Source: Pseudomonas parafulva (GTDB lineage Bacteria; Pseudomonadota; Gammaproteobacteria; Pseudomonadales; Pseudomonadaceae). Taken from it: 64,000 nt of DNA. The notes beneath the pieces are model-generated. The model worked only from the letters and a program-made list of their open reading frames with translations, was not told the origin of the DNA and did no database searches. Both the position numbers and the translations under genes were made by a program. Of the stretch, positions 16,298 to 25,755 are shown in pieces. Each line of letters begins with the position of its first letter. Within the stretch, counting starts at the first letter, position 1. The stretch covers positions 992,001 through 1,056,000 of the forward strand of contig NZ_CP009747.1 in the NCBI RefSeq assembly GCF_000800255.1. The letters run 5' to 3'.

Positions 16298-18673
16298 TTG
16301 GTAGAGTACGTAGTTTCCCTCGATAAGCTCGGCGTCCATGATGTGGAGCATGTGGGGGGCAAGAACGCATCCCTGGGCGAGATGATCAGTAATCTTGCAG
16401 GTGCCGGCGTTTCGGTGCCGGGCGGCTTTGCCACTACGGCTCAGGCGTACCGTGATTTTCTCGAGCAAAGTGGCCTGAACGAGCGCATCCATGCCGCGCT
16501 CGATGCCTTGGACGTGGACGACGTCAACGCCCTGGCCAAGACCGGTGCGCAGATCCGTCAGTGGGTGATGGACGCGCAGTTCCCGGCGCGCCTGGATGCC
16601 GAAATTCGTACGGCCTTCGCCGAAATGGCTGCCGGCAACGACAACATGGCCGTCGCCGTGCGGTCCTCGGCCACGGCCGAAGACCTCCCGGACGCTTCGT
16701 TCGCCGGTCAGCAGGAAACCTTCCTCAACATTCGTGGCGTCGACAACGTGATCCGCGCGGCCAAGGAAGTGTTCGCCTCGCTGTTCAACGACCGCGCCAT
16801 CGCCTATCGCGTACACCAGGGCTTCGACCACAAGCTGGTGGCCCTGTCGGCCGGCGTGCAGCGCATGGTGCGTTCGGAAACCGGCACCGCTGGCGTGATG
16901 TTCACCCTGGACACCGAATCGGGCTTCCGCGACGTGGTGTTCATCACCGGCGCCTACGGCCTGGGCGAAACCGTGGTGCAGGGCGCGGTCAACCCTGACG
17001 AATTCTACGTGCACAAGAACACCTTGCAGGCTGGCCGCCCGGCCATTCTGCGCCGCAACCTGGGCAGCAAGGCGATCAAGATGGTCTATGGCGACGAAGC
17101 CAAGGCCGGTCGCTCGGTCAAGACGGTCGAGGTCGATCGCGCCGAGCGTGCGCGCTTCTGCCTGAGCGACGACGAAGTCAACGAGCTGGCCAAGCAGGCC
17201 ATGATCATCGAGCAGCACTACCAGCGCCCGATGGACATCGAGTGGGCCAAGGACGGTGACGACGGCAAGCTGTACATCGTCCAGGCCCGCCCGGAAACGG
17301 TGAAGAGCCGCGCCAGCGCCAATGTCATGGAACGCTACCTGCTCAAGGAAAAGGGCACGGTGTTGGTCGAAGGCCGCGCCATCGGCCAGCGCATCGGCGC
17401 CGGCAAGGTGCGCGTGATCCGTGATGTGTCGGAGATGGACAAGGTTCAGCCCGGCGATGTGCTGGTCTCGGACATGACCGACCCGGATTGGGAGCCGGTG
17501 ATGAAGCGCGCCAGCGCCATCGTCACCAACCGTGGCGGTCGTACCTGCCACGCCGCGATCATCGCCCGTGAGCTGGGCATTCCGGCCGTGGTCGGTTGCG
17601 GCAATGCGACGCAACTGCTCAAGGACGGTCAGGGCGTGACGGTGTCCTGCGCCGAGGGCGACACCGGCTTCATTTTCGAAGGCGAACTGGGCTTCGACGT
17701 CAAGCAGAACTCTGTGGACGCCATGCCGGAACTGCCGTTCAAGATCATGATGAACGTCGGCAACCCTGACCGTGCCTTCGACTTCGCTCAGTTGCCCAAC
17801 GCCGGTGTCGGCCTGGCGCGCCTGGAGTTCATCATCAACCGCATGATCGGCGTGCACCCCAAGGCGCTGCTGAACTATGCCGGCTTGCCGCCGGAGCTCA
17901 AGGACAGCGTCGACAAGCGCATCGCCGGCTACAACGACCCGGTCGAGTTCTATGTCGAGAAGCTGGTCGAAGGCATCAGCACTCTGGCGGCAGCCTTCTC
18001 GCCGAAAAAGGTCATCGTGCGTCTGTCGGACTTCAAGTCCAACGAATACGCCAACCTGATCGGCGGCAAGCTGTACGAGCCGGAAGAAGAGAACCCGATG
18101 CTGGGCTTCCGCGGGGCGTCGCGCTACATCAGCGAGTCGTTCCGTGACTGCTTCGAGCTCGAGTGCCGTGCGCTCAAGCGTGTGCGCAATGAGATGGGGC
18201 TTACCAACGTCGAGATCATGGTGCCATTCGTGCGTACCTTGGGCGAAGCCAGCCAAGTGGTCGACCTGCTGGCCGAGAATGGCCTGGCCCGTGGCGACAA
18301 TGGCCTGCGCGTGATCATGATGTGCGAACTGCCGTCCAACGCCATTCTCGCCGAGGAGTTCCTCGAGTACTTCGACGGCTTCTCGATTGGCTCCAACGAC
18401 CTGACCCAGCTCACCTTGGGCCTGGACCGCGACTCCGGCATCATCGCCCACCTGTTCGACGAGCGTAATCCGGCGGTCAAGAAGCTGCTGGCCAATGCCA
18501 TTGCCGCCTGCAACAAGGCCGGCAAGTACATCGGCATCTGCGGCCAGGGCCCTTCGGACCACCCGGATCTGGCCAAGTGGCTGATGCAGCAAGGCATCGA
18601 AAGCGTGTCGCTGAACCCGGACTCGGTGCTCGAAACCTGGTTCTTCCTGGCCGAGGGCCAGGGCGCAGCCTGA
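16298..18673 (+). CDS. ppsA: Phosphoenolpyruvate synthase
   Basis: 791 residues from a TTG start at 16298, chosen because GGAGAG lies 7 bases upstream and the translation then begins [20 protein letters not shown] as in the family. It converts pyruvate plus ATP to PEP, AMP and Pi for gluconeogenesis. Domains in order: ATP-grasp N-terminal domain ([10 protein letters not shown], later [19 protein letters not shown]), the swivelling phosphohistidine domain with catalytic His418 in [19 protein letters not shown], and the PEP/pyruvate-binding barrel with [16 protein letters not shown] and the C-terminal CGQGPSDHP cysteine. It is divergent from its regulator ppsR across 181 bases. Confidence 0.95.
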   Translation: MVEYVVSLDKLGVHDVEHVGGKNASLGEMISNLAGAGVSVPGGFATTAQAYRDFLEQSGLNERIHAALDALDVDDVNALAKTGAQIRQWVMDAQFPARLDAEIRTAFAEMAAGNDNMAVAVRSSATAEDLPDASFAGQQETFLNIRGVDNVIRAAKEVFASLFNDRAIAYRVHQGFDHKLVALSAGVQRMVRSETGTAGVMFTLDTESGFRDVVFITGAYGLGETVVQGAVNPDEFYVHKNTLQAGRPAILRRNLGSKAIKMVYGDEAKAGRSVKTVEVDRAERARFCLSDDEVNELAKQAMIIEQHYQRPMDIEWAKDGDDGKLYIVQARPETVKSRASANVMERYLLKEKGTVLVEGRAIGQRIGAGKVRVIRDVSEMDKVQPGDVLVSDMTDPDWEPVMKRASAIVTNRGGRTCHAAIIARELGIPAVVGCGNATQLLKDGQGVTVSCAEGDTGFIFEGELGFDVKQNSVDAMPELPFKIMMNVGNPDRAFDFAQLPNAGVGLARLEFIINRMIGVHPKALLNYAGLPPELKDSVDKRIAGYNDPVEFYVEKLVEGISTLAAAFSPKKVIVRLSDFKSNEYANLIGGKLYEPEEENPMLGFRGASRYISESFRDCFELECRALKRVRNEMGLTNVEIMVPFVRTLGEASQVVDLLAENGLARGDNGLRVIMMCELPSNAILAEEFLEYFDGFSIGSNDLTQLTLGLDRDSGIIAHLFDERNPAVKKLLANAIAACNKAGKYIGICGQGPSDHPDLAKWLMQQGIESVSLNPDSVLETWFFLAEGQGAA

Positions 18674-18683
18674 TGCGTTCAAT

Positions 18684-18720
18684 GCGGGGCGCACGTCGAT
18701 GCGTCCCGCGTTCGTGTTTT
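18684..18720 (+). terminator. Probable terminator downstream of ppsA
   Basis: GCGGG...GCA pairs with TGC..CCCGC (18684-18709), followed by a T-rich stretch gttcgtgtttt. The stem is imperfect. Confidence 0.5.
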
Positions 18721-18721
18721 C

Positions 18722-18799
18722 TTCGCGGGTAAATCGCTGCGGCGAGCCGCCGCTTCTTCGAGTGAGAGCGGCCGTTCGCTGCAGCGATTTACCCGCGAA
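18722..18799. repeat. REP-like inverted repeat between ppsA and the hydrolase gene
   Basis: TTCGCGGGTAAATCGCTGC at 18722-18740 is the exact reverse complement of 18781-18799, giving 19-bp perfect arms around a 40-base GC-rich centre that is itself partly palindromic. The ttcgcgggta core resembles the REP (repetitive extragenic palindrome) elements common in P. putida-group genomes. It would form a long hairpin if transcribed. Confidence 0.75.
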
Positions 18800-18870
18800 T
18801 GCGCTGGAGCCGACGTTCAGCGTGGCCAGCGCCCGCTCATTCCGTATTCCTTTCTCATTGCCGTGAATTC

Positions 18871-19911
18871 ATGCAAAGCAGCAGTACTCTTTTTCCCGTG
18901 GCCCTGCTCAGTGCCGAGCGCCGTGGCGACCTCAGCGAAGACGTCTACCGAATAAAAGCCGGCAACAGCCCGGACCCCAGCGTGGAGCTGGCCGTGACCC
19001 GTCTGGGTCTGGCCGATCAGCCCACTGAGCGAGCGGTGCCGGTGATCCTCCTGCATGGCAGCTTTTCCAACCGCCGTTTCTGGTATTCGCCCAAAGGCAT
19101 TGGCCTGGGGGCGTTCCTGGCGAGGGCGGGCTTCGACGTGTGGATCCCGGAGATGCGCGGCCATGGCCTGTCGCCGCGCAATCGCCAATGGCGCGCCAAC
19201 TGCGTGGCCGACTACGCGCGTTTCGATCTGCCGGTGATCGGCGCGTTCGTACAGGAGATGACGGGGCAGGCGCCGCACTGGGTCGGGCATTCCCTGGGCG
19301 GCACCACGCTGGTTGCCGCCCTGGGCGGTGGCTACTTGGACCCGAACAAGGTGGCCAGCGTGGCGCTGTTCGGTACCCAGGTCACTCGCCGCTACTGGCC
19401 TCTGAAGTTGCCGCCGGTGGTGTGGGGCGCGCGCCTGCTGCTCAAGCGCTTTGCCCAACTGTCGGGGCCCAGGCTCAAGCGTGGCCCGGAGGACGAGCCG
19501 ATCGGCCTGGCCTTGGAGTGGTTGCGCTGGCAGGGGCTGTTCGGCCGCTTCGGGGTCAAGGACCGTGACTGGTGGGCAGGGCTGGCCGAGGTGCGAGTAC
19601 CGCTATTGGCCGTGGCAGCGGTGGCCGATACCCAGGATCCGCTGTGGGCCTGCTGCGCGCTGTTCGAACAGTGGGGCGATGCCCGCAAGCGATTCCTGCG
19701 CCTGGGGCGCGAGGATGGCTTCGAGGCGTTCGGGCATGTGGACATGCTGGTGAGCAAGGCGGCTCAGGACCAGGTGTGGCCGCAGGTCGAGCGCTGGCTG
19801 GCGCAGGCGCAGAGCACGCCACATGCCGCGGCGACTGACTACCCAGTCCCGGATGACTGCACGGCCTCGGAGGGTGTAGCCTTGCCCGACACCCGCCTTC
19901 GTTGTGACTGA
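18871..19911 (+). CDS. estX: Alpha/beta-hydrolase (EstX-like)
   Basis: 346 residues from the ATG at 18871. Alpha/beta-hydrolase features: the oxyanion region VILLHGSFSNRRFW, EMRGHGLSPRN, the nucleophile elbow VGHSLGGTT (Ser within GHSLG) and a late histidine in EAFGHVDML. The acid residue is probably the Asp of VAAVADTQDPLW. In Pseudomonas this position between ppsA and rraA is occupied by the esterase-like gene estX, which is the reason for the name; the substrate is unknown. The ribosome binding site is weak. A longer frame reaches up to 18799 without a better start. Confidence 0.8.
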   Translation: MQSSSTLFPVALLSAERRGDLSEDVYRIKAGNSPDPSVELAVTRLGLADQPTERAVPVILLHGSFSNRRFWYSPKGIGLGAFLARAGFDVWIPEMRGHGLSPRNRQWRANCVADYARFDLPVIGAFVQEMTGQAPHWVGHSLGGTTLVAALGGGYLDPNKVASVALFGTQVTRRYWPLKLPPVVWGARLLLKRFAQLSGPRLKRGPEDEPIGLALEWLRWQGLFGRFGVKDRDWWAGLAEVRVPLLAVAAVADTQDPLWACCALFEQWGDARKRFLRLGREDGFEAFGHVDMLVSKAAQDQVWPQVERWLAQAQSTPHAAATDYPVPDDCTASEGVALPDTRLRCD

Positions 19912-19923
19912 CAGGAGTTTCCC

Positions 19924-20415
19924 ATGCAGCATTACGTAACCCCCGACCTGTGCGATGCCTATGCAGACCGGGTCCAAGTGCTCGAGCCGATGTTCAGCAA
20001 CTTCGGTGGCCGCGACTCGTTCGGTGGGCAGATCGTCACCATCAAGTGCTTCGAGGACAATTCCCTGGTCCGCGAGCAGGTCGAGCTCGACGGCACCGGC
20101 AAAGTGCTGGTGGTCGACGGCGGTGGTTCGCTGCGCCGCGCCTTGCTCGGCGACATGCTCGCCGAAAAAGCCGCCAAGCACGGTTGGGAAGGGCTGGTGA
20201 TCTACGGATGCGTGCGTGACGTCGATGTTTTGGCGCAGACCAACGTCGGCGTGCAGGCCCTGGCCAGCCATCCGATGAAGACCGACAAGCGCGGTATCGG
20301 CGATCTGAACGTCCCGGTCACCTTCGCCGGTGTCACCTTCCGTCCCGGCGAACACGTCTACGCCGACAATAATGGCGTGATCGTCTCGCCCAGCCCGCTG
20401 AGCCAACCGCAGTGA
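19924..20415 (+). CDS. rraA: Regulator of ribonuclease E activity A (RraA)
   Basis: 163 residues. RraA forms a trimer that binds the C-terminal scaffold of RNase E and damps RNA decay; related proteins have HMG/CHA aldolase activity. The family signature [25 protein letters not shown] and [16 protein letters not shown] is clear, and length is typical. AGGAG sits 6 bases before the ATG. It lies 12 bases after estX and is probably cotranscribed with it. Confidence 0.92.
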   Translation: MQHYVTPDLCDAYADRVQVLEPMFSNFGGRDSFGGQIVTIKCFEDNSLVREQVELDGTGKVLVVDGGGSLRRALLGDMLAEKAAKHGWEGLVIYGCVRDVDVLAQTNVGVQALASHPMKTDKRGIGDLNVPVTFAGVTFRPGEHVYADNNGVIVSPSPLSQPQ

Positions 20416-20442
20416 CGCGCCGCGGGCGCTGATGGAGCATCG

Positions 20443-21438
20443 ATGTTCGAGGAAGACAACGCGCAGTGGGGCCTGGTGCATGCCCTGGTGCTCGACGGCA
20501 AGGGCGGCGCCCGTGCGATCGCCCGTACCGAGTTGGACAGCCTGCAGTTGCAGGATCATGAAAGCCTTTGGTTGCACTGGGATCGCAGTCACCCGCAGAC
20601 CCGCACCTGGCTGCTGCACGACAGCGGCCTGAGCGAGTTTGCCTGCGAGCTGCTGCTGGAGGAAAACACCCGTCCGCGCTTGTTGCCGCTGGCCAATGAG
20701 CAGATGTTGCTGTTTCTGCGCGGGGTCAATCTCAATCCCGGGGCCGAGCCGGAAGACATGGTGTCGGTGCGCATCTTCGCCGAAGCCCGGCGCATCATTT
20801 CGCTGCGCCTGCGGCCGCTACGGGCCAGCGACGAGATCCTGCAGCAACTGGGCGAGGGCCGAGGACCGAAATCGGCGTCGGAGCTGCTGCTGCTGATGGG
20901 CGAGTTGCTGACGGAAAAGGTCCAGGCGCTGGTCAGCGACTTGTCGGAAGCAGTCGATCTCGAAGAAGAGAAGGTGGAATCCGACGAGCGGTATAGCCCA
21001 GCCCAAGGCAGTCTCCAGCAGATCCGCCGCCGTGCCGCTGGCCTGCGGCGTTTTCTCGCGCCCCAGCGAGACATCTATGCCCAGCTGTCGCGGCATAAGT
21101 GGAGTTGGTTCGCCGAAGTCGATTCCGACTATTGGAACGAGCTCAACAACAGCCTGATTCGGTACCTGGAGGAACTGGAACTGGCCCGCGAGCGCGCGGC
21201 GCTGGTGCTTGAGGGCGAGGACCGGCGGCGCAGCGAACTGATGAACCGGACCATGTACCGCTTCGGCATCATCACCTGCATCTTCCTGCCCATGAGCTTC
21301 ATCACCGGTCTGCTCGGTATCAACGTCGGCGGCATCCCCGGGGCAAGCAACCCCTATGGATTCCTGGTGGCCTGCCTGGTGGTGCTGGCGCTGGCCGTGG
21401 GGCAGTGGTGGTTGTTCAGGCGCTTGCGCTGGGTGTGA
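20443..21438 (+). CDS. cmaX: CorA-like divalent cation transporter (CmaX/ZntB type)
   Basis: 331 residues: a large cytoplasmic N-terminal domain, a long helix, and two C-terminal membrane helices (about residues 270-290 and 305-325). The loop motif is GIN in SFITGLLGINVGGIPG, in place of the canonical GMN of CorA, which is typical of the ZntB branch. The last residues are basic. It starts the conserved cmaX-crfX-cmpX-sigX-oprF block known from P. aeruginosa and P. fluorescens. GGAG precedes the ATG. Zn or Mg selectivity cannot be read from sequence. Confidence 0.85.
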   Translation: MFEEDNAQWGLVHALVLDGKGGARAIARTELDSLQLQDHESLWLHWDRSHPQTRTWLLHDSGLSEFACELLLEENTRPRLLPLANEQMLLFLRGVNLNPGAEPEDMVSVRIFAEARRIISLRLRPLRASDEILQQLGEGRGPKSASELLLLMGELLTEKVQALVSDLSEAVDLEEEKVESDERYSPAQGSLQQIRRRAAGLRRFLAPQRDIYAQLSRHKWSWFAEVDSDYWNELNNSLIRYLEELELARERAALVLEGEDRRRSELMNRTMYRFGIITCIFLPMSFITGLLGINVGGIPGASNPYGFLVACLVVLALAVGQWWLFRRLRWV

Positions 21439-21543
21439 GGCGATCCATGCTACTGCTCTCTTATTTTGAAACAGTCGTACCACCTTTCGGTGTGACCTGC
21501 GCAGCAGAGCCCTCGTCTTTGACTGACATCACGCGAGGTGCCC

Positions 21544-21798
21544 ATGCACGATCCGTTTGAAGAATCCCTGCGCGACCTGCTCAAGGCGTCGCCGTCCGGC
21601 CAGGATCGCGACGACGATGCCTGCCTGGGTCGGGTGCTCAAGACCGCCAACCGCCAGGTGGGCGCGGGCGATCTGTTCAGCTTGCTGGGCCGTTGGAGCC
21701 AGGCGCTGCTGATCGCTGTCAACAATGGCTCGGCGCATGTGGCGCCGGTGCGCCGTACCTCTGCCGCTGGCAGACCGCAAGCTGATAAGGCCGAATGA
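21544..21798 (+). CDS. crfX: CrfX family small protein
   Basis: 84 residues from the ATG at 21544 (GAGG 6 bases upstream). It is hydrophilic and carries no recognised domain. It is identified by position and by the opening DPFEESLRDLLKAS, as in the CrfX proteins found between cmaX and cmpX in Pseudomonas. Its stop overlaps the cmpX start (ATGA). Role unknown; it belongs to the envelope-stress cluster driven by SigX and AlgU in relatives. Confidence 0.8.
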   Translation: MHDPFEESLRDLLKASPSGQDRDDDACLGRVLKTANRQVGAGDLFSLLGRWSQALLIAVNNGSAHVAPVRRTSAAGRPQADKAE

Positions 21799-22625
21799 AT
21801 ATGGAACTCGATCTCTGGACCCAGAGCCTGGTTACCGCCATGACTGCACTATGGACCAAGGTGGCGAACTTCATCCCCAACTTGTTCGGTGCGCTGGTGG
21901 TGGTGCTGCTGGGCTTCGTGGTAGCCAAGCTGCTCGACACCTTGCTGTCCAAATTGCTCGCCAAGTTCGGTCTGGACCGCCTGATGAGCGGCACTGGCCT
22001 GACCAAGATGCTCAGCCGAGTCGGCATTCAGGTGCCGATCTCGACCCTCATCGGCAAGATCGTCTATTGGTTCATCCTGCTGATTTTCCTGGTGTCGGCC
22101 GCCGAATCGCTCGGCCTCGAGCGGGTGTCGGCCACCCTCGACATGCTCGCCCTCTACCTGCCGAAGGTCTTCGGCGCGGCGCTAGTGCTACTGGCCGGGG
22201 TGCTGCTGGCGCAACTGGTCAATGGCCTGGTCCGCGGCGCGGCCGAAGGCATCGGGCTGGAGTATGCGGCGGGCGTCGGACGCATTGCCCAGGGACTGGT
22301 CATCATCATCTCGATTTCGGTGGCTATCAGCCAGTTGGAGGTCAAGACCGACCTGCTCAACCACGTGATCGTGATCGGCTTGATTACCGTTGGTCTGGCC
22401 GTTGCACTGGCAATGGGCCTGGGTAGCCGCGAAATCGCCGGGCAGATTCTGGCCGGCATTTATGTACGCGAACTCTACCAAGTGGGCCAGCACGTGCGTG
22501 TTGGCGAGGTCGAAGGCCACATCGAGGCCATCGGAACAGTCAAGACCACACTGATGACCGATGAGGGTGAATGGGTGTCGCTGTCGAACCGAGAACTGCT
22601 CGAGCAGCGCGTCAGTAGCCGCTAA
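21795..22625 (+). CDS. cmpX: MscS-related mechanosensitive channel protein (CmpX)
   Basis: 276 residues with four or five hydrophobic segments (for example LFGALVVVLLGFVVAKLLD and IVYWFILLIFLVSAAESLG) and a terminal small beta domain (VRVGEVEGHIEAIGTVKTTL) resembling the MscS core. It is a TM_helix/MscS-type inner-membrane protein. It starts inside the crfX stop codon (ATGA), which implies translational coupling, with AAGG upstream. In P. aeruginosa, loss of CmpX alters membrane fluidity and SigX activity. Confidence 0.88.
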   Translation: MNMELDLWTQSLVTAMTALWTKVANFIPNLFGALVVVLLGFVVAKLLDTLLSKLLAKFGLDRLMSGTGLTKMLSRVGIQVPISTLIGKIVYWFILLIFLVSAAESLGLERVSATLDMLALYLPKVFGAALVLLAGVLLAQLVNGLVRGAAEGIGLEYAAGVGRIAQGLVIIISISVAISQLEVKTDLLNHVIVIGLITVGLAVALAMGLGSREIAGQILAGIYVRELYQVGQHVRVGEVEGHIEAIGTVKTTLMTDEGEWVSLSNRELLEQRVSSR

Positions 22626-22713
22626 CGGCACAAAAGCTGTTAATGTATGCCGCCGCTGAAATCCGCCTCCGGGCCTTGCGGCGACATTGACCTGACTGTC
22701 GGCCAGATCCGTT

Positions 22714-23304
22714 TTGAATACAGTGCACACGCCGCCCATGCGTTACGACCCCCGCGACCTCACTGACGAGGAACTGGTAGCGCGTTCGCATGAAGAATTG
22801 TTCCACGTTACCCGCGCCTATGAGGAACTCATGCGGCGCTACCAGCGGACCCTGTTCAACGTCTGTTCGCGTTATCTGGGGAACGACCGCGATGCCGACG
22901 ATGTCTGTCAGGAAGTCATGCTGAAGGTGCTGTACGGCCTGAAGAATTTCGAGGGCAAGTCCAAGTTCAAGACTTGGCTGTACAGCATCACGTACAACGA
23001 ATGCATCACCCAGTACCGCAAGGAGCGACGCAAGCGCCGATTGATGGATGCCTTGAGCCTGGACCCCATTGAAGAGGCGTCCGAGGACAAGGCACCGAAA
23101 GCGGAAGAAAAGGGTGGTTTGGATAAGTGGCTGGTGCATGTGAACCCGATCGATCGGGAGATTCTGGTGCTGCGTTTCGTGGCTGAGCTGGAGTTCCAAG
23201 AGATCGCGGACATCATGCACATGGGCCTGAGCGCCACGAAAATGCGCTATAAGCGTGCGCTCGACAAGCTTCGTGAGAAATTTGCTGACTCAACTGAAAC
23301 TTAG
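22714..23304 (+). CDS. sigX: ECF sigma factor SigX
   Basis: 196 residues. Region 2 is seen in TLFNVCSRYLGNDRDADDVCQEVMLKVLYGLKNFEGKSKFKTWLY and region 4 in IDREILVLRFVAELEFQEIADIMHMGLSATKMRYKRALDKLR. It directs RNA polymerase to oprF and to envelope and fatty-acid genes. The start is taken as TTG at 22714 because the protein then matches the SigX N-terminus (MNT.. RYDPRDLTDEELVARSH); an ATG at 22738 would lose only eight residues. There is no adjacent anti-sigma gene, as known for SigX. Confidence 0.93.
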   Translation: MNTVHTPPMRYDPRDLTDEELVARSHEELFHVTRAYEELMRRYQRTLFNVCSRYLGNDRDADDVCQEVMLKVLYGLKNFEGKSKFKTWLYSITYNECITQYRKERRKRRLMDALSLDPIEEASEDKAPKAEEKGGLDKWLVHVNPIDREILVLRFVAELEFQEIADIMHMGLSATKMRYKRALDKLREKFADSTET

Positions 23305-23330
23305 TCCTACGCAAATGGCTCAAACGAATC

Positions 23331-23382
23331 GGCAAGGTCTGCTAGACTTGCCGTCGAGTTGTCCCGCGGCTATTGGTGGGAC
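23331..23382 (+). promoter_or_regulatory. Two hairpins in the sigX-oprF intergenic leader
   Basis: GGCAAG (23331) pairs with CTTGCC (23347-23352), with a further TCT/AGA inside. GTCCC (23361) pairs with GGGAC (23378-23382). They lie between the sigX stop and the oprF start and could be an attenuating terminator for sigX readthrough or a stabilising 5' leader of the very abundant oprF mRNA. The GGGGA ribosome binding site of oprF follows at about 23403. Confidence 0.5.
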
Positions 23383-23414
23383 GGCTTAACTATCACTAGA
23401 TGGGGATTTAACGG

Positions 23415-24452
23415 ATGAAATTGAAAAACACCTTGGGCTTGGCCATTGGTTCGCTCGTAGCCGCCACCTCGATTGGCGCTATGGCACAAGGCCAAGGCGC
23501 CGTCGAAACCGAGATCTTCTATAAGAAGGAGTTCTTCGACAGCCAGCGCGACTACAAAAACGACGGCAACCTGTTCGGCGGTTCGATCGGTTACTTCCTG
23601 ACCGACGACGTTGAACTGCGTCTGGGCTACGACGAAGTTCACAACGCTCGTGGCGACGACGGCAAGAACATCAAGGGCTCGAACACCGCTCTTGACGCCG
23701 TTTACCACTTCAACAACCCGTACGACGCCATCCGTCCGTACGTGTCGGCCGGTTTCTCCCACCAGTCGATCGGCCAGAGCTTCCGTGGCGGTCGTGACCA
23801 CTCCACCTTCGCCAACATCGGCGCCGGTGCCAAGTGGTACATCACCGACATGTTCTACGCCCGTGCTGGCGTTGAAGCCCAGTACAACATCGACAAAGGT
23901 GACACCGAGTGGGCACCAAGCGTTGGTGTTGGCCTGAACTTCGGCGGTAGCCCGAAGCAGACCGCAGCGCCTGCACCTGCTCCGGTTGCTGAAGTTTGCA
24001 CCGACAGCGACAACGACGGCGTCTGCGACAACGTCGACAAGTGCCCAGACACCCCGGCCAACGTCACCGTTGACGCCGACGGCTGCCCGGCTGCCGCTGA
24101 AAACGTCCGCGTTGAGCTGGACGTGAAGTTCGACTTCGACAAGTCGGTCGTCAAGCCTAACAGCTACGGCGACATCAAGAACCTGGCTGACTTCATGAAG
24201 CAGTACCCACAAACCACCACCGTGGTTGAAGGTCACACTGACTCCGTAGGTCCAGACGCTTACAACCAGAAGCTGTCCGAGCGTCGCGCCAATGCTGTCA
24301 AGCAAGTTCTGACCCAGCAGTACGGCATCGAATCCAACCGTGTTGACTCGGTTGGCTACGGTGAGACCCGTCCGGTTGCCGACAACGCCACCGAAGCTGG
24401 TCGCGCTATCAACCGTCGCGTTGAAGCTCAAGTAGAAGCCCAAGCCAAGTAA
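23415..24452 (+). CDS. oprF: Major outer-membrane porin OprF
   Basis: 345 residues. Signal peptide MKLKNTLGLAIGSLVAATSIGAMAQ; N-terminal eight-stranded beta-barrel (about residues 28-175); a Pro/Ala linker (TAAPAPAPVAEV); a four-cysteine loop (VCTDSDNDGVCDNVDKCPD ... GCPA); then the OmpA-like peptidoglycan-binding domain with VVEGHTDSVGPDAYNQKLSE and the Arg-containing AGRAINRRVEAQV. It provides structural anchoring and non-specific permeability. Codon use is strongly biased to preferred codons, as expected of one of the most abundant proteins. The final codons take part in a 34-bp tandem duplication that leaves the protein intact. Confidence 0.97.
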   Translation: MKLKNTLGLAIGSLVAATSIGAMAQGQGAVETEIFYKKEFFDSQRDYKNDGNLFGGSIGYFLTDDVELRLGYDEVHNARGDDGKNIKGSNTALDAVYHFNNPYDAIRPYVSAGFSHQSIGQSFRGGRDHSTFANIGAGAKWYITDMFYARAGVEAQYNIDKGDTEWAPSVGVGLNFGGSPKQTAAPAPAPVAEVCTDSDNDGVCDNVDKCPDTPANVTVDADGCPAAAENVRVELDVKFDFDKSVVKPNSYGDIKNLADFMKQYPQTTTVVEGHTDSVGPDAYNQKLSERRANAVKQVLTQQYGIESNRVDSVGYGETRPVADNATEAGRAINRRVEAQVEAQAK

Positions 24453-24501
24453 TTGGTCTGACGCTTCAGAAGCCCAAGCCAAGTAATTGGTCTGACGCTT
24501 C
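24434..24501 (+). repeat. Perfect 34-bp tandem duplication over the oprF 3' end
   Basis: Bases 24434-24467 are repeated exactly at 24468-24501. The unit starts agaagcccaagccaagtaat and includes the last codons, the stop codon and 15 bases of 3' UTR. The first copy supplies the real stop; the second is non-coding and runs into the terminator. Confidence 0.95.
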
Positions 24502-24504
24502 CTG

Positions 24505-24530
24505 AAAAACCCGGCCTAGGCCGGGTTTTT
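24505..24530. terminator. oprF terminator, perfect palindrome
   Basis: AAAAACCCGGCCT / AGGCCGGGTTTTT, a 26-bp perfect palindrome with a five-T tail on both strands, placed just after the duplicated oprF end. Confidence 0.93.
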
Positions 24531-24634
24531 CTTTACCTGCGATTCTTGGTCGGCGCAGCGTTGCAAAGGCCTGTTGCACAGGCGACCCGGTAGCTATAAT
24601 TGCCGACTCACTCATCCCCGAGTTTTGCCCGCCC

Positions 24635-25656
24635 ATGTATACCCTGGCCCGCCAGTTGCTGTTCAAGCTCTCCCCGGAATCCTCCCATGACCTGTCTCTG
24701 GACCTGATCGGTGCAGGAGGGCGTCTTGGCCTCAACGGTGTGCTGTGCAAGCGTCCGGCATCGCTGCCGGTGACCGTCATGGGCTTGAACTTCGCCAACC
24801 CGGTGGGGTTGGCAGCAGGGCTGGACAAGAACGGCACGGCTATCGATGGTTTTGCGCAGTTGGGCTTCGGCTTCGTCGAAATCGGTACCGTAACCCCGCG
24901 TCCTCAGCCAGGTAACCCAAAGCCGCGTTTGTTCCGTCTGCCCGAAGCCACGGCCATCATCAACCGCATGGGTTTCAACAACCTGGGGGTAGATCATCTG
25001 CTATCGCGGGTGCGCGCAGCGCGCTATGAGGGTGTTTTGGGTATCAACATCGGCAAGAACTTCGACACGCCAGTCGAGCGCGCCCAGGACGACTACCTGA
25101 TCTGCCTGGAGAAGGTCTACTCACACGCCAGCTACATCACCGTCAACGTCAGCTCACCCAACACCCCAGGCCTGCGCACCCTGCAGTTCGGCGACTCACT
25201 CAAGCAGCTGCTCGATGCATTGGCTGAGCGTCGTGAGCGACTGGCGGCCGAGCAGGGCAAGCGTGTGCCGTTGGCGATCAAGATCGCACCAGATATGAGC
25301 GATGAAGAAACCGCACTGGTGGCCGCTGCGCTGATCGAGTCGGGCATGGATGCGGTGATTGCCACCAACACCACGCTCAGCCGGGAAGGGGTGGAGGGGT
25401 TGCCGTTCGGGGGGAGGCCGGAGGGTTGTCCGGTGCACCCGTGCTGGAAAAGAGCACACATATCGTCAAGGTGCTGGCTGGCGAATTGGGCGGCAAGTTG
25501 CCAATCATTGCTGCGGGTGGCATCACCGAGGGCCGTCATGCAGCGCAGAAAATAGCCGCTGGAGCCAGCTTGGTGCAGATCTATTCGGGCTTCATCTATA
25601 AAGGCCCTGCGCTGATTCGCGAGGCGGTCGATGCCATTGCGGCAATGCCCCGCTAA
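24635..25656 (+). pseudogene. pyrD: Dihydroorotate dehydrogenase (quinone), frameshifted in this sequence
   Basis: Class 2 membrane-associated dihydroorotate dehydrogenase, the fourth step of UMP synthesis. The N-terminal frame runs from 24635 ([19 protein letters not shown]) with the FMN site [16 protein letters not shown] and the substrate motif [14 protein letters not shown], up to VEGLPFGG. The conserved end ([19 protein letters not shown] ... [30 protein letters not shown]) continues in another phase to 25656. The break coincides with a GGGGGG run at 25409-25414; one base is missing, or two are extra. As pyrD is needed for pyrimidine prototrophy and both halves are otherwise perfect, a sequencing or assembly error is the likeliest cause. 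Confidence 0.88.
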
Positions 25657-25675
25657 GCGCCTTTCCATGAAAGAT

Positions 25676-25694
25676 GGGCCCCATGAAGGGGCCC
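25676..25694 (+). terminator. Hairpin downstream of pyrD
   Basis: GGGCCCC (25676-25682) pairs with GGGGCCC (25688-25694) around atgaa. Only a weak T tail follows. Confidence 0.55.
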
Positions 25695-25755
25695 TTGGGC
25701 ACTAGCCCGTCGTCCGAGTGGGACGTTCATGGTGAATCGAACTCAGTAACCTCGT

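Noticed and set aside
16199..18694. 831-codon open frame antisense to ppsA
   Set aside because: Shadow of ppsA; low-complexity Val/His/Leu/Asp translation and no motifs.
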